In this document: piece by piece, positions 1 to 5,761 of the stretch
Layout of the letters: each line of letters begins with the position of its first letter
Numbering within the stretch: position 1 is the stretch's first letter
Origin: JAHHLP01 sp041609895
Lineage (GTDB): Bacteria > Bacteroidota > Rhodothermia > Rhodothermales > JABDKH01
DNA length: 8,807 bases
Assembly (NCBI GenBank): GCA_041609895.1
Contig: JBFIPX010000141.1
Span: 1 to 8,807, forward strand
Direction of reading: 5' to 3'
The notes under the pieces: model-generated
Databases searched by the model: none
What the model saw: only the letters and a program-made list of their open reading frames with translations
What the model was told of the DNA's origin: nothing
Translations under genes and position numbers: made by a program

Positions 1-53
1 AACTCAGTCAGCCCCTGAACCAAGCCAAGGATGGCAGCCTCCCACCAGTTCAT
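1..53 (-). CDS. uppP: Undecaprenyl-diphosphatase UppP (BacA family), N-terminal fragment cut by window edge
   Basis: Reading the minus strand from an ATG at 53-51 gives MNWWEAAILGLVQGLTEF, the final Phe being inferred from only two bases (TT). This is the characteristic N-terminus of UppP/BacA, an integral membrane enzyme that dephosphorylates undecaprenyl diphosphate to recycle the carrier lipid for peptidoglycan synthesis. The segment GLVQGLTEF is the start of the family's first conserved motif, and its Glu is a known active-site residue in the family. Only 17 complete codons are present; the rest, normally about 260-280 residues, lies beyond the left edge. An AAAGAA stretch two bases upstream of the ATG is a weak ribosome-binding candidate. 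The gene diverges from the HEAT-repeat gene. The identification rests on a short but highly distinctive match recalled from the family. Confidence 0.85.
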   Translation of the reverse strand, partial: MNWWEAAILGLVQGLTE

Positions 54-328
54 AGTTCTTTAGCGTGCGTTTGCAGGGTTCAAAGGCTGTCAGATGAAAC
101 GCGGCGCGCGGCGCCCGACAGCGTTCCTATGCAATCAATCGGTAGGACCTTCGCATTCTGAACAGGCGAGGAAAACACCACGTCGCAATCCTGCCCACCT
201 TTACAATAAATCGAGGATAGTGCGTACGTCTGAAATGGACTCCCCCCGACCAAAACAGACACTCTTGTGGCGTACAAAGTACTCGGGGTCGCAGTGGTTG
301 CGGCTCGTCAACTTCAGGAGGTGAAAAT
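54..328. other. Divergent intergenic region between uppP and the HEAT-repeat gene
   Basis: These 275 bases must carry the promoters of both flanking genes. No convincing coding sequence was seen. A perfect GC-rich hairpin (GGCGC, 3-nt loop, GCGCC) lies at 103-115, about 50 bases upstream of the uppP start, with no T-tract. TACAAT at 202-207 resembles a sigma-70 -10 box on the plus strand but has no acceptable -35 partner. The palindrome GTAC-AAA-GTAC lies at 272-282. None of these is strong enough to call as a regulatory site. Confidence 0.5.
316..323 (+). promoter_or_regulatory. Consensus Shine-Dalgarno of the HEAT-repeat gene
   Basis: AGGAGGTG lies five bases upstream of the ATG at 329. 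It is an uninterrupted complement to the 3' end of 16S rRNA and fixes the start of this gene. It stands out because most other genes in the window have weak or no SD sequences. Confidence 0.85.
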
Positions 329-877
329 ATGAAACCGGTCAGACTTCAGAGGATTCTGATTGTGGCCGTATTGGGAGTGGGGATGTGCGTTGCGGAGTTG
401 GTAAACGCTCAGGTGGACTCGACGGTGGCTAACGTGCCGGTTTGGGTAGAACAGCTTGGCACTCAGTTAGGTGAATCGCTGGATTCACCCACCCAGGCCA
501 TTCGGCACAGTGCGCTTCAGCATATTACCTACTTCGCGTACTTCTACGGGGATGACATCGACCTGACTGGTGCGGTATCAACACTCCTAAAGACGTTCAA
601 GGAGGATGACGACGAACGATGCCAACTGATGGCACTTGCTGCATTGCATGCCATCGGGAATCCGGACGCCATGCAGGAGGTGCGCTCACACGTGATGAGG
701 CAGAAATCTCCACAGGTTCAACTCGTGACGCTTGCGGCGCTCATGGAGCACTACGGGGAAGCCACGTTCGAAGGTGATGAGCGGGTAGCGGACCTGGCCG
801 AGAAGCTCTTCGAATACTACACCTCGCCAAGAGTTATCGTCGCACCACCATTCGACGTTTACGAGGTACCACAGTAA
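329..877 (+). CDS. Small secreted HEAT-repeat protein
   Basis: This is a 182-residue protein. Residues 1-27 form a signal peptide: basic start (KPVRLQR), hydrophobic core (about 9-22) and a V-N-A cleavage site before Gln28. There is no lipobox Cys at the cleavage point, so the mature form should be free in the periplasm or exported. The mature part is helical and HEAT-like: QLMALAAL at 99-106 recurs as QLVTLAAL at 131-138, a 32-residue period, and AIRHSALQHI at 57-66 looks like an earlier, more diverged helix. HEAT repeats are generally protein-binding scaffolds; no catalytic motif is visible. The start is fixed by a consensus SD. The gene appears to be monocistronic, with a divergent gene upstream and a convergent operon downstream. 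The partner and function are unknown. The signal peptide and repeats are seen directly; the scaffold role is inference. Confidence 0.8.
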   Translation: MKPVRLQRILIVAVLGVGMCVAELVNAQVDSTVANVPVWVEQLGTQLGESLDSPTQAIRHSALQHITYFAYFYGDDIDLTGAVSTLLKTFKEDDDERCQLMALAALHAIGNPDAMQEVRSHVMRQKSPQVQLVTLAALMEHYGEATFEGDERVADLAEKLFEYYTSPRVIVAPPFDVYEVPQ

Positions 878-880
878 CCG

Positions 881-919
881 CTCGCAGAGTCCAACTTTCG
901 GTGTCGCGAGGTTTTTTTT
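881..919 (+). terminator. Probable Rho-independent terminator of the HEAT-repeat gene
   Basis: CTCGC (881-885) can pair with GCGAG (906-910), followed after one G by eight consecutive T residues (912-919), starting four bases after the stop codon. The stem is only 5 bp with a long 20-nt loop, so the hairpin is weak, but the T-tract and location are right for intrinsic termination on the plus strand. Confidence 0.55.
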
Positions 920-960
920 GCGCGGAACTGCCTGCGCACGATGAGTATAGCGGCTCACGC

Positions 961-998
961 AAAAGCCGCGACATCGGACCTTAAGGGATGACGCGGCT
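961..998 (-). terminator. Probable terminator of the minus-strand four-gene operon
   Basis: AGCCGCG (964-970) pairs with CGCGGCT (992-998). Inside it, after one symmetrical A-A mismatch, CATC (972-975) pairs with GATG (987-990), leaving an 11-nt loop containing CCTTAAGG. Read on the minus strand, the hairpin is followed immediately by a short T run (complement of 961-963). It lies about 25 bases past the stop of the NFACT gene. The stem is strong and the T-tract short. Confidence 0.6.
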
Positions 999-1023
999 GG
1001 GGAAGGGCTGCTCGGCAAGCTCA

Positions 1024-2658
1024 TCATTTTTCCGGCAGTGCGGGAGGGACGATGACTACCTCCTCCCGTTCTAGGATTACTTTGCCCGATACAGAACCCT
1101 TTGCCTTTCGCACGTATTTGCGCGGAGCATAAGAGACGGGGACGAGTCCGCTTCCGCGCGCCTTGCTGAAGTACGCGGCGATTGAAGCCGCTATCTCCAG
1201 CACGTGTCGGTCAGGATTCGCATCACGGGAAGGCAATCGTAGTATCGTATGGGAGCCTGGTACGCCGCGCGCATGCATGAAGATGTCGTACTTCCGCGCC
1301 ATGCCGAACGTTAGTTCATCGTTCTCTTTTGCGTTTCGGCCCACAAGAACCTCGAAAGAACCCAAATCGAACCGTCGAAAACGCGATGGGGCTTCTGAGC
1401 CGCGAACCTGCAACAAACCCCAATGCTTGCCGAGGCGGTCGCCGCGCTCTTCCACAAATTCATCTAGTTCATCGGGAGACGTCACCGCAGAGAGGACGGC
1501 CAAGTCCTCGGCCAGCGCCTCGGCTTCCTGACTCACGTTAGCCAACCTGCCCGCTGCCGCTTGCCGTGAGAGGCGCGATCGACGCGCACGTTCGTAGTAC
1601 TCCTCAGCGTTCTCGATCACCGTCAGTTCTTCCTGCAATGGGATTTCGGTCGGTTTGGAATCAGCAAACAAGTCAGGTAACGAAATACTCGAAAGGCCAA
1701 CCTCGTCTCCGCGCCCGGAAGCCATCAGGATGTGCGCCCACCGTTCGTAGGTGTCAGCACGACTCTCCCGCTGCAGATGCGCCTCCAGTTCGGTTTGTCG
1801 CTTCTTCGCTCGAGCCGCTGCGTCGGCAACCGTTTGAAGCAAAGGTTTGAATCGTTCCGAATATCGAAGAACGGCAAGACGGCGGCGGCAAAAGACGCTC
1901 ACGGCGCCGTCGGTCGAATCGAAAGTCTCCTCCCGGCAAAGCTCCCGACCCCGCAACTCGATGAGTGAGAAGGCAACGGGTTGATCCGCATCCCAGTAGA
2001 TACGCGGGGCAGCATCTTCCTCGAGTTGCCGGCGTATGTCAGAACCCGCCGAATACAACCGCTTCGCAAAATCAGTGTCGAAGACGGCATCCGAATCCAA
2101 TCCGGCCCTGTAGAGAACCTCGGCAATAAGCTCCTTGTCGAACAACGGAAACGCCCGGGAGACTGCCTTGCGGTTGGTAACGGGCTTGCCGGCCGTTCGC
2201 GCCTTGAACTCCTCGAGGCTCCGAGCTTCATCGGCGGAGCGACCCTCAGGCTCGGGCTTGCCGACCCACTTCGAGACCGATTTAAACGCATCGACCACAA
2301 TTCCATCGCGAGTCGCCAGAACGTTCGGCTGTGATCCGTACAAAACGAAGATCATCGAGGACTGGGTGCCGTCAATCCGGATCAGCCGGTCACGGTCGGC
2401 TATCCGCACTCCGTCAATACTCATCCCGTTCACACAGGGGAGCAGATCGGTAACGTTCTTTCTGGGCCGCCCCGAGCGCTCTGAACGAAACAGGTATCTA
2501 AAGGAGCCTCGGACGCCGAACACGAGTCGCGAGCCTTCCGAGATCTCAACAACCAGTTCGTTCTTGCTGCCAGAATAGGCTCCGTTCACAGCCATACCCG
2601 TAAGCAGGCTATCCCACTCGTCAGCGAGTGCGCAATACGTGTAGAATGTCGTCAGCAT
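1024..2658 (-). CDS. NFACT family protein (RqcH/Rqc2/NEMF-like, ribosome-associated quality control)
   Basis: This is a 544-residue protein with NFACT architecture. The NFACT-N-like domain starts MLTTFYTYCALADEW and contains D90-R91 in ADRDRLIRI, which aligns by eye with the Asp-Arg pair needed for tRNA handling in Bacillus RqcH. A middle helical and coiled-coil segment runs from about 265 to 400. The C-terminal NFACT-R (DUF814) domain shows VGRNAKENDELT (439-450), MHARGVPGSH (461-470), AAYFSKARGSG (494-504) and VRKAKG (516-521). In the family, RqcH binds obstructed large ribosomal subunits carrying peptidyl-tRNA and recruits tRNA-Ala to add alanine tails that mark the peptide for degradation. 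The reading frame stays open up to 2949, but the family-like N-terminus begins at 2658, so I chose that ATG; it has no clear SD. It is the last gene of the operon, 47 bp after the membrane-protein gene. The family is certain; alanine-tailing activity in this organism is inference. Confidence 0.92.
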   Translation of the reverse strand: MLTTFYTYCALADEWDSLLTGMAVNGAYSGSKNELVVEISEGSRLVFGVRGSFRYLFRSERSGRPRKNVTDLLPCVNGMSIDGVRIADRDRLIRIDGTQSSMIFVLYGSQPNVLATRDGIVVDAFKSVSKWVGKPEPEGRSADEARSLEEFKARTAGKPVTNRKAVSRAFPLFDKELIAEVLYRAGLDSDAVFDTDFAKRLYSAGSDIRRQLEEDAAPRIYWDADQPVAFSLIELRGRELCREETFDSTDGAVSVFCRRRLAVLRYSERFKPLLQTVADAAARAKKRQTELEAHLQRESRADTYERWAHILMASGRGDEVGLSSISLPDLFADSKPTEIPLQEELTVIENAEEYYERARRSRLSRQAAAGRLANVSQEAEALAEDLAVLSAVTSPDELDEFVEERGDRLGKHWGLLQVRGSEAPSRFRRFDLGSFEVLVGRNAKENDELTFGMARKYDIFMHARGVPGSHTILRLPSRDANPDRHVLEIAASIAAYFSKARGSGLVPVSYAPRKYVRKAKGSVSGKVILEREEVVIVPPALPEK

Positions 2659-2705
2659 GTGAGACGAGGGCGACAGCCTCTCGGGTACCGTCAACTTGAC
2701 AACGG

Positions 2706-3026
2706 TCAGGTCTTTCGACTGGCAAGGTATGAGACCAACCAGATTGCCGCCCAGCCGGCCGCCTCGAGCCACCACTGCGCCCCTGCGAGCAGGATAACAT
2801 TTGCGCCATAGAGCAGATGGAAGGCCCAGTCCGGGGCACCTTCCTGCTTCGCTTTGCCCGCCTTCTTGACCACCGACGGGCCGAAGTATGCCACCACCTT
2901 CAGAAAGAGAATGAATGGAGTGTAAATCCAAACGACCCACTTCGCCCAAACCGCGTCCTGCAGGGTGGCAAGAGCGATGCAGACAGTAACCAGGACGTCG
3001 ACGATTACATCCTTCAACCAGGACAT
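2706..3026 (-). CDS. Small integral membrane protein, unknown function
   Basis: This is a 106-residue hydrophobic protein. Likely membrane segments are about residues 6-22, 28-48, 68-84 and 87-102; the last two may form a tight hairpin. The loop at 53-66 is basic and polar (KKAGKAKQEG), suggesting it faces the cytoplasm. Aromatic residues are frequent (W28, W31, W34, Y36, W85, W86, W92, W96). No domain is recognised. The ATG at 3026 lies 11 bp after the stop of the lipoprotein gene, and no SD is evident, so translational coupling is plausible. It is shadowed by reading frames on the other strand, but position within the operon and clean membrane segments support it as real. It could act with the upstream lipoprotein at the envelope; that is inference from position only. 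Confidence 0.8.
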   Translation of the reverse strand: MSWLKDVIVDVLVTVCIALATLQDAVWAKWVVWIYTPFILFLKVVAYFGPSVVKKAGKAKQEGAPDWAFHLLYGANVILLAGAQWWLEAAGWAAIWLVSYLASRKT

Positions 3027-3037
3027 AGCGGTTGGGT

Positions 3038-4369
3038 CTACTGAATCCAGCTGGTGGTGCGCGAATATACCCGCTCCGCTATGTTGCGTGCCAACACGTC
3101 GGCGAGAGCTTCCTCGATGCGGTCGACCCGCATGCGGAGTTCATCTGGATCAAAGTACGCAAGCTCGCTTCCGGACAGATCAAGGTGACGATGGTCGCCG
3201 GTGTATTCTCCGCGCTGATACCGGTCTTTGACCCCGGCATCGACGTGACCTTCGTACAGTTTGTCGCCGGACGAAACGTCATAGATCCGCACAATGGCTC
3301 GCGCGTGGTAATCGATCTCGACCTCATTGAGCACATACGTAGTGTCGAGAGCATTTCTGCCTTTGGTGCGCGTCCGCACGACGTCGCTATCAGTTATGCG
3401 TTCGGTTCTCTTGAAGTCGGCGATCTCGGGCGCCAGCACCCAGTCGGCAGCCACAATTCGGCCGACTGCCACGGCCTCGCTTCGAGAAACGACCCTGCCA
3501 CGCCTCCCCACTTCGCTGCGGAGTTCGCGACGTACCAGCACCGGGTCGGCTACCAGTATGAACGGCGGCGGATTCGACCAGTGGTCGTAGACGAGGATGT
3601 CGTTCAGGTCGGTCAGGAGAAGCGTACCGGCATCGCGCCGAACACCCTCCTTCGCCGCAACCGGGAGCATGGCGATAAAACGTGAACCGGCTTCCAATGC
3701 GGCGTGTTGTATGTCGTGAATTCGCCTGGTCAGAGAGTGTTCGAGACCGACGATATCCAGGCCCTGCTGCGCTTTCTCGAAAGCCATCCGGTACCTGCCC
3801 GCCACCAACGATTGATCTGCCCATTCGACCAGTACGGTAGCACGCGATTCACGAACTGAAGCAATCTCTGACTGGTTCAGGCGCCCTCGCTGCAGCGCAC
3901 GATCATAGTAGCGAAGAGCGTCAGCCCATCGCGCCTCGCCGCGGGCTCGATCACCATCGCGAAGCAGCTTGCGGACGGCAAGGTCCTCCATTTGTTCGCG
4001 CCTGGAGTCGAAGTCGCTGGGTAGGTCCAGTTGAGCTCCCACCGCCGTCGCACGCGCGTGGAAGGAATCGAGTGCTGCCAATTGATCGGCCGCCGCCACG
4101 TAGGCTCCGTCGGCCTCAAGCGAAGCCACTCTCGCCAATCGGTTCTCGATTACGATCGCGCCGGTCGATTCGAGGCGGGCCCGTGCATCAGACCAATCCG
4201 GCTCATTTCTAAGTACTTGGATGTAGAGCTCTGCCGCCTCCTCAAAACGCCCCGCCTCTTCGGCCTCGACACCTTTCTTGTACTTCTTCTCCGTGCTGGC
4301 GCATCCGACAGATGAAATGAGCATCATCGCACCCACGAGTACGATGCATGCAGATCGATACGTGTTCAT
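3038..4369 (-). CDS. TPR-containing outer-envelope lipoprotein with possible CsgG/LpoB-like C-terminal domain
   Basis: This is a 443-residue protein. Residues 1-22 are a lipoprotein signal peptide with lipobox S-V-G-C and lipidated Cys23. TPR-like helical pairs follow: about 28-60 (KKGVEAEEAGRFEEAAELY), 130-160 (DGDRARGEARWADALRYYDRAL) and 170-205. The C-terminal half (about 230-435) changes character. It has a beta strand FIAMLPVAAKEG (231-242), the segment AVAVGRIVAADWVLAPEI (299-316), and RIYDVSSGDKLYEGHV (361-376). This order resembles CsgG/LpoB-type domains (AVLPF-like strand, lineage of A-x-x-x-G-x-x-x-x-A-D-x-V-L, then a strand describing D-x-x-(S/T)-G-x). That match is by eye and not certain. 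AAAAGGA, seven bases before the ATG, is a fair SD. The gene starts 12 bp after the aminotransferase stop and ends 11 bp before the membrane-protein gene. Likely an envelope assembly or accessory factor. Confidence 0.8.
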   Translation of the reverse strand: MNTYRSACIVLVGAMMLISSVGCASTEKKYKKGVEAEEAGRFEEAAELYIQVLRNEPDWSDARARLESTGAIVIENRLARVASLEADGAYVAAADQLAALDSFHARATAVGAQLDLPSDFDSRREQMEDLAVRKLLRDGDRARGEARWADALRYYDRALQRGRLNQSEIASVRESRATVLVEWADQSLVAGRYRMAFEKAQQGLDIVGLEHSLTRRIHDIQHAALEAGSRFIAMLPVAAKEGVRRDAGTLLLTDLNDILVYDHWSNPPPFILVADPVLVRRELRSEVGRRGRVVSRSEAVAVGRIVAADWVLAPEIADFKRTERITDSDVVRTRTKGRNALDTTYVLNEVEIDYHARAIVRIYDVSSGDKLYEGHVDAGVKDRYQRGEYTGDHRHLDLSGSELAYFDPDELRMRVDRIEEALADVLARNIAERVYSRTTSWIQ

Positions 4370-4381
4370 GACTCGGTCCTT

Positions 4382-5602
4382 TTAATCCGCCTCAGGTATC
4401 GGCCGGATCGTCACGTCATCAAGGACAGAGACCATGATCGCAAGAGCTTGGTCGAGAACGGAAAAAGGGATGTTGAGAGGAGGCGCTATTCGTATCAGAT
4501 CGTCGGAGTGGAGCGTCCAGCCGAGCAGGACCCCCCGGTTCAAACAAGCATCGACGATGGCTTGCGTTACCTGTCGCCCCTCGATGGCGAGTCCGAGCAT
4601 GGCGCCACGACCCCTGACCTCGCGAACACACGGTTGTCCCTCCAGTGCGGTTCTGACACGCCGGCCCACCTCAGCAGCCCGCACCGCGAGATCCTCGTCC
4701 AACACTACCTCCAGAGCCGCGCGCGCAGCGGCGCACGAGACCGGATGTCCCCCAAACGTGGTCACATGTGAAAGTGGCGGATCCGCTCGAAAAGACGCCA
4801 TAATCTCGGCACTCGATACGAAAGCGCCCAGCGGCATGCCGCCGGCCATCGCCTTGGCGAGCGTTATGATGTCGGGAACGACACCAAAGCCTTCAAACGC
4901 GAACAGCGTACCTGTCCTTCCGAACCCCGTCTGGATCTCGTCGAAAATCAACAACGCCCCCACCTCGCTGCACTGCTCACGCAGCGATCGGATCCACCCC
5001 GTGTCAGGCACGATTACTCCCCCTTCTCCCTGAATGGGCTCAGTGATCACGCACGCCGTTCGATCATCGATCTCGTCGAGCACGTCGGTATCACCGAACG
5101 GCAGAAACTGCACGTTGGGGAGCAGCGGCTCAAATGGGTCACGATAAACGCTCCTCCCCGTCACGGACAGAGAGCCGTGCGTGTCGCCGTGGTAGGATCC
5201 TTCAAAGGCGATCATCTTCTGGCGGCCCGTGAACTTCTTCGCCAGTTTCAAGGCCCCCTCGTTGGCCTCCGTACCGGACATCGTGTAGTAGATGACCTGC
5301 AGCTGGTCGGGTAGCTGACTGGTGAGAAGTTCGGCGAAGGCGACTTGGGATTGCTGCACGAACTCGCCATACACCATAACGTGAAGATGCCGGTCCAGCT
5401 GCGCGCGAATCGCATCGAGAACGTGCGGGTGCCGATGACCTATTGACGAGACGGCGATACCGCTGATCAAGTCGATAACCTCCGTTCCATCCGAGAGTTG
5501 GATGAACGGTCCCGCGGCATAGGCAACCTCCAATCCGATCGGATGATCGCTCGTCCACGCTATGTGTTCGCGGAACGTCCTATCCATTCGATCTGCCGAC
5601 AC
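4382..5602 (-). CDS. Class III PLP-dependent aminotransferase (acetylornithine/ornithine aminotransferase-like)
   Basis: This is a 406-residue, full-length fold-type I class III aminotransferase. Conserved parts in order: SGTEANEGALKLAKKF (109-124, PLP phosphate binding), FEGSYHGDT (133-141), ITEPIQGEGG (186-195), FDEIQTGFGRTG (220-231, with Asp221 to the PLP ring nitrogen), the Schiff-base Lys250 in ITLAKAMAGGMPLGAF, and TTFGGHPVSCAAA (281-293). It transfers an amino group between an omega-amine or amino-acid donor and 2-oxoglutarate. The sequence resembles the Bacteroidota group usually annotated as 'aspartate aminotransferase family' or acetylornithine aminotransferase; its true substrate cannot be told from sequence, and no arginine-synthesis genes are adjacent. 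The listed start is GTG at 5602, with AGGA only three bases upstream; an ATG at 5587 (residue 6) is equally possible and closer to the usual family start. It is the first gene of the minus-strand operon. Confidence 0.93.
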   Translation of the reverse strand: MSADRMDRTFREHIAWTSDHPIGLEVAYAAGPFIQLSDGTEVIDLISGIAVSSIGHRHPHVLDAIRAQLDRHLHVMVYGEFVQQSQVAFAELLTSQLPDQLQVIYYTMSGTEANEGALKLAKKFTGRQKMIAFEGSYHGDTHGSLSVTGRSVYRDPFEPLLPNVQFLPFGDTDVLDEIDDRTACVITEPIQGEGGVIVPDTGWIRSLREQCSEVGALLIFDEIQTGFGRTGTLFAFEGFGVVPDIITLAKAMAGGMPLGAFVSSAEIMASFRADPPLSHVTTFGGHPVSCAAARAALEVVLDEDLAVRAAEVGRRVRTALEGQPCVREVRGRGAMLGLAIEGRQVTQAIVDACLNRGVLLGWTLHSDDLIRIAPPLNIPFSVLDQALAIMVSVLDDVTIRPIPEAD

Positions 5603-5761
5603 TTGTCCTGCATACTGTTTGTCATCCCGAAGATACCGAGCTGTGCCGTGCCGCTTCCGACTGCAATTTGAACCGGGGTTGCGTACTTTTGAAAGTTAAT
5701 CCTTCGGCATTTCCCCGCCGGATGGAATCCCAGCCAAGAGAATCGAAATCGACCACCCGAT
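5603..5761. other. Divergent intergenic region between aminotransferase operon and phosphofructokinase gene
   Basis: These 159 bases should contain the promoter of the four-gene minus-strand operon and that of the phosphofructokinase gene. No reading frame here looks coding. The only element worth naming is the TACTTTTG box with an overlapping small palindrome (ACTTT-TG-AAAGT, 5685-5696). No minus-strand promoter could be picked out by eye. Confidence 0.5.
5684..5691 (+). promoter_or_regulatory. Possible Bacteroidota-type -7 promoter box for the phosphofructokinase gene
   Basis: TACTTTTG matches the TAnnTTTG -7 consensus of the Bacteroidota primary sigma factor exactly and lies about 70 bases upstream of the ATG at 5762. 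The expected TTTG -33 box is not at the normal spacing of about 19 bases. A TTTG at 5667-5670 is only 13 bases away, so this is a weak call. Confidence 0.25.

Noticed and set aside
20..60. Hairpin GCCA-AGGA-TGGC resembling the tip of a small SRP RNA
   Set aside because: The conserved SRP RNA core bases are missing and the segment reads as the uppP N-terminus on the minus strand.
202..207. TACAAT as a sigma-70 -10 box for the HEAT gene
   Set aside because: No -35-like hexamer at 16-18 bases upstream and it lies more than 120 bases from the start codon.
80..277. Minus-strand open frame of 65 codons upstream of uppP
   Set aside because: No family resemblance, no SD, and it occupies the expected uppP promoter region.
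94..324. Plus-strand open frame of 76 codons in the divergent intergenic region
   Set aside because: The residue composition is basic and non-protein-like, there is no SD, and it runs into the SD of the HEAT gene; the region more likely holds promoters.
686..1027. 113-codon minus-strand frame across the HEAT gene end and the convergent region
   Set aside because: It runs through both terminator hairpins and overlaps the HEAT gene; no family resemblance.
2659..2949. N-terminal extension of the NFACT reading frame by 97 codons
   Set aside because: The extension overlaps most of the membrane-protein gene, has no family resemblance, and NFACT proteins of this group begin at the MLTxxYT-like sequence at 2658.
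3032..3685. 217-codon open frame on the plus strand inside the lipoprotein gene
   Set aside because: It is a mirror of the lipoprotein gene; the minus-strand product has a clear lipobox and TPR-like helices, and this one has no recognisable features.
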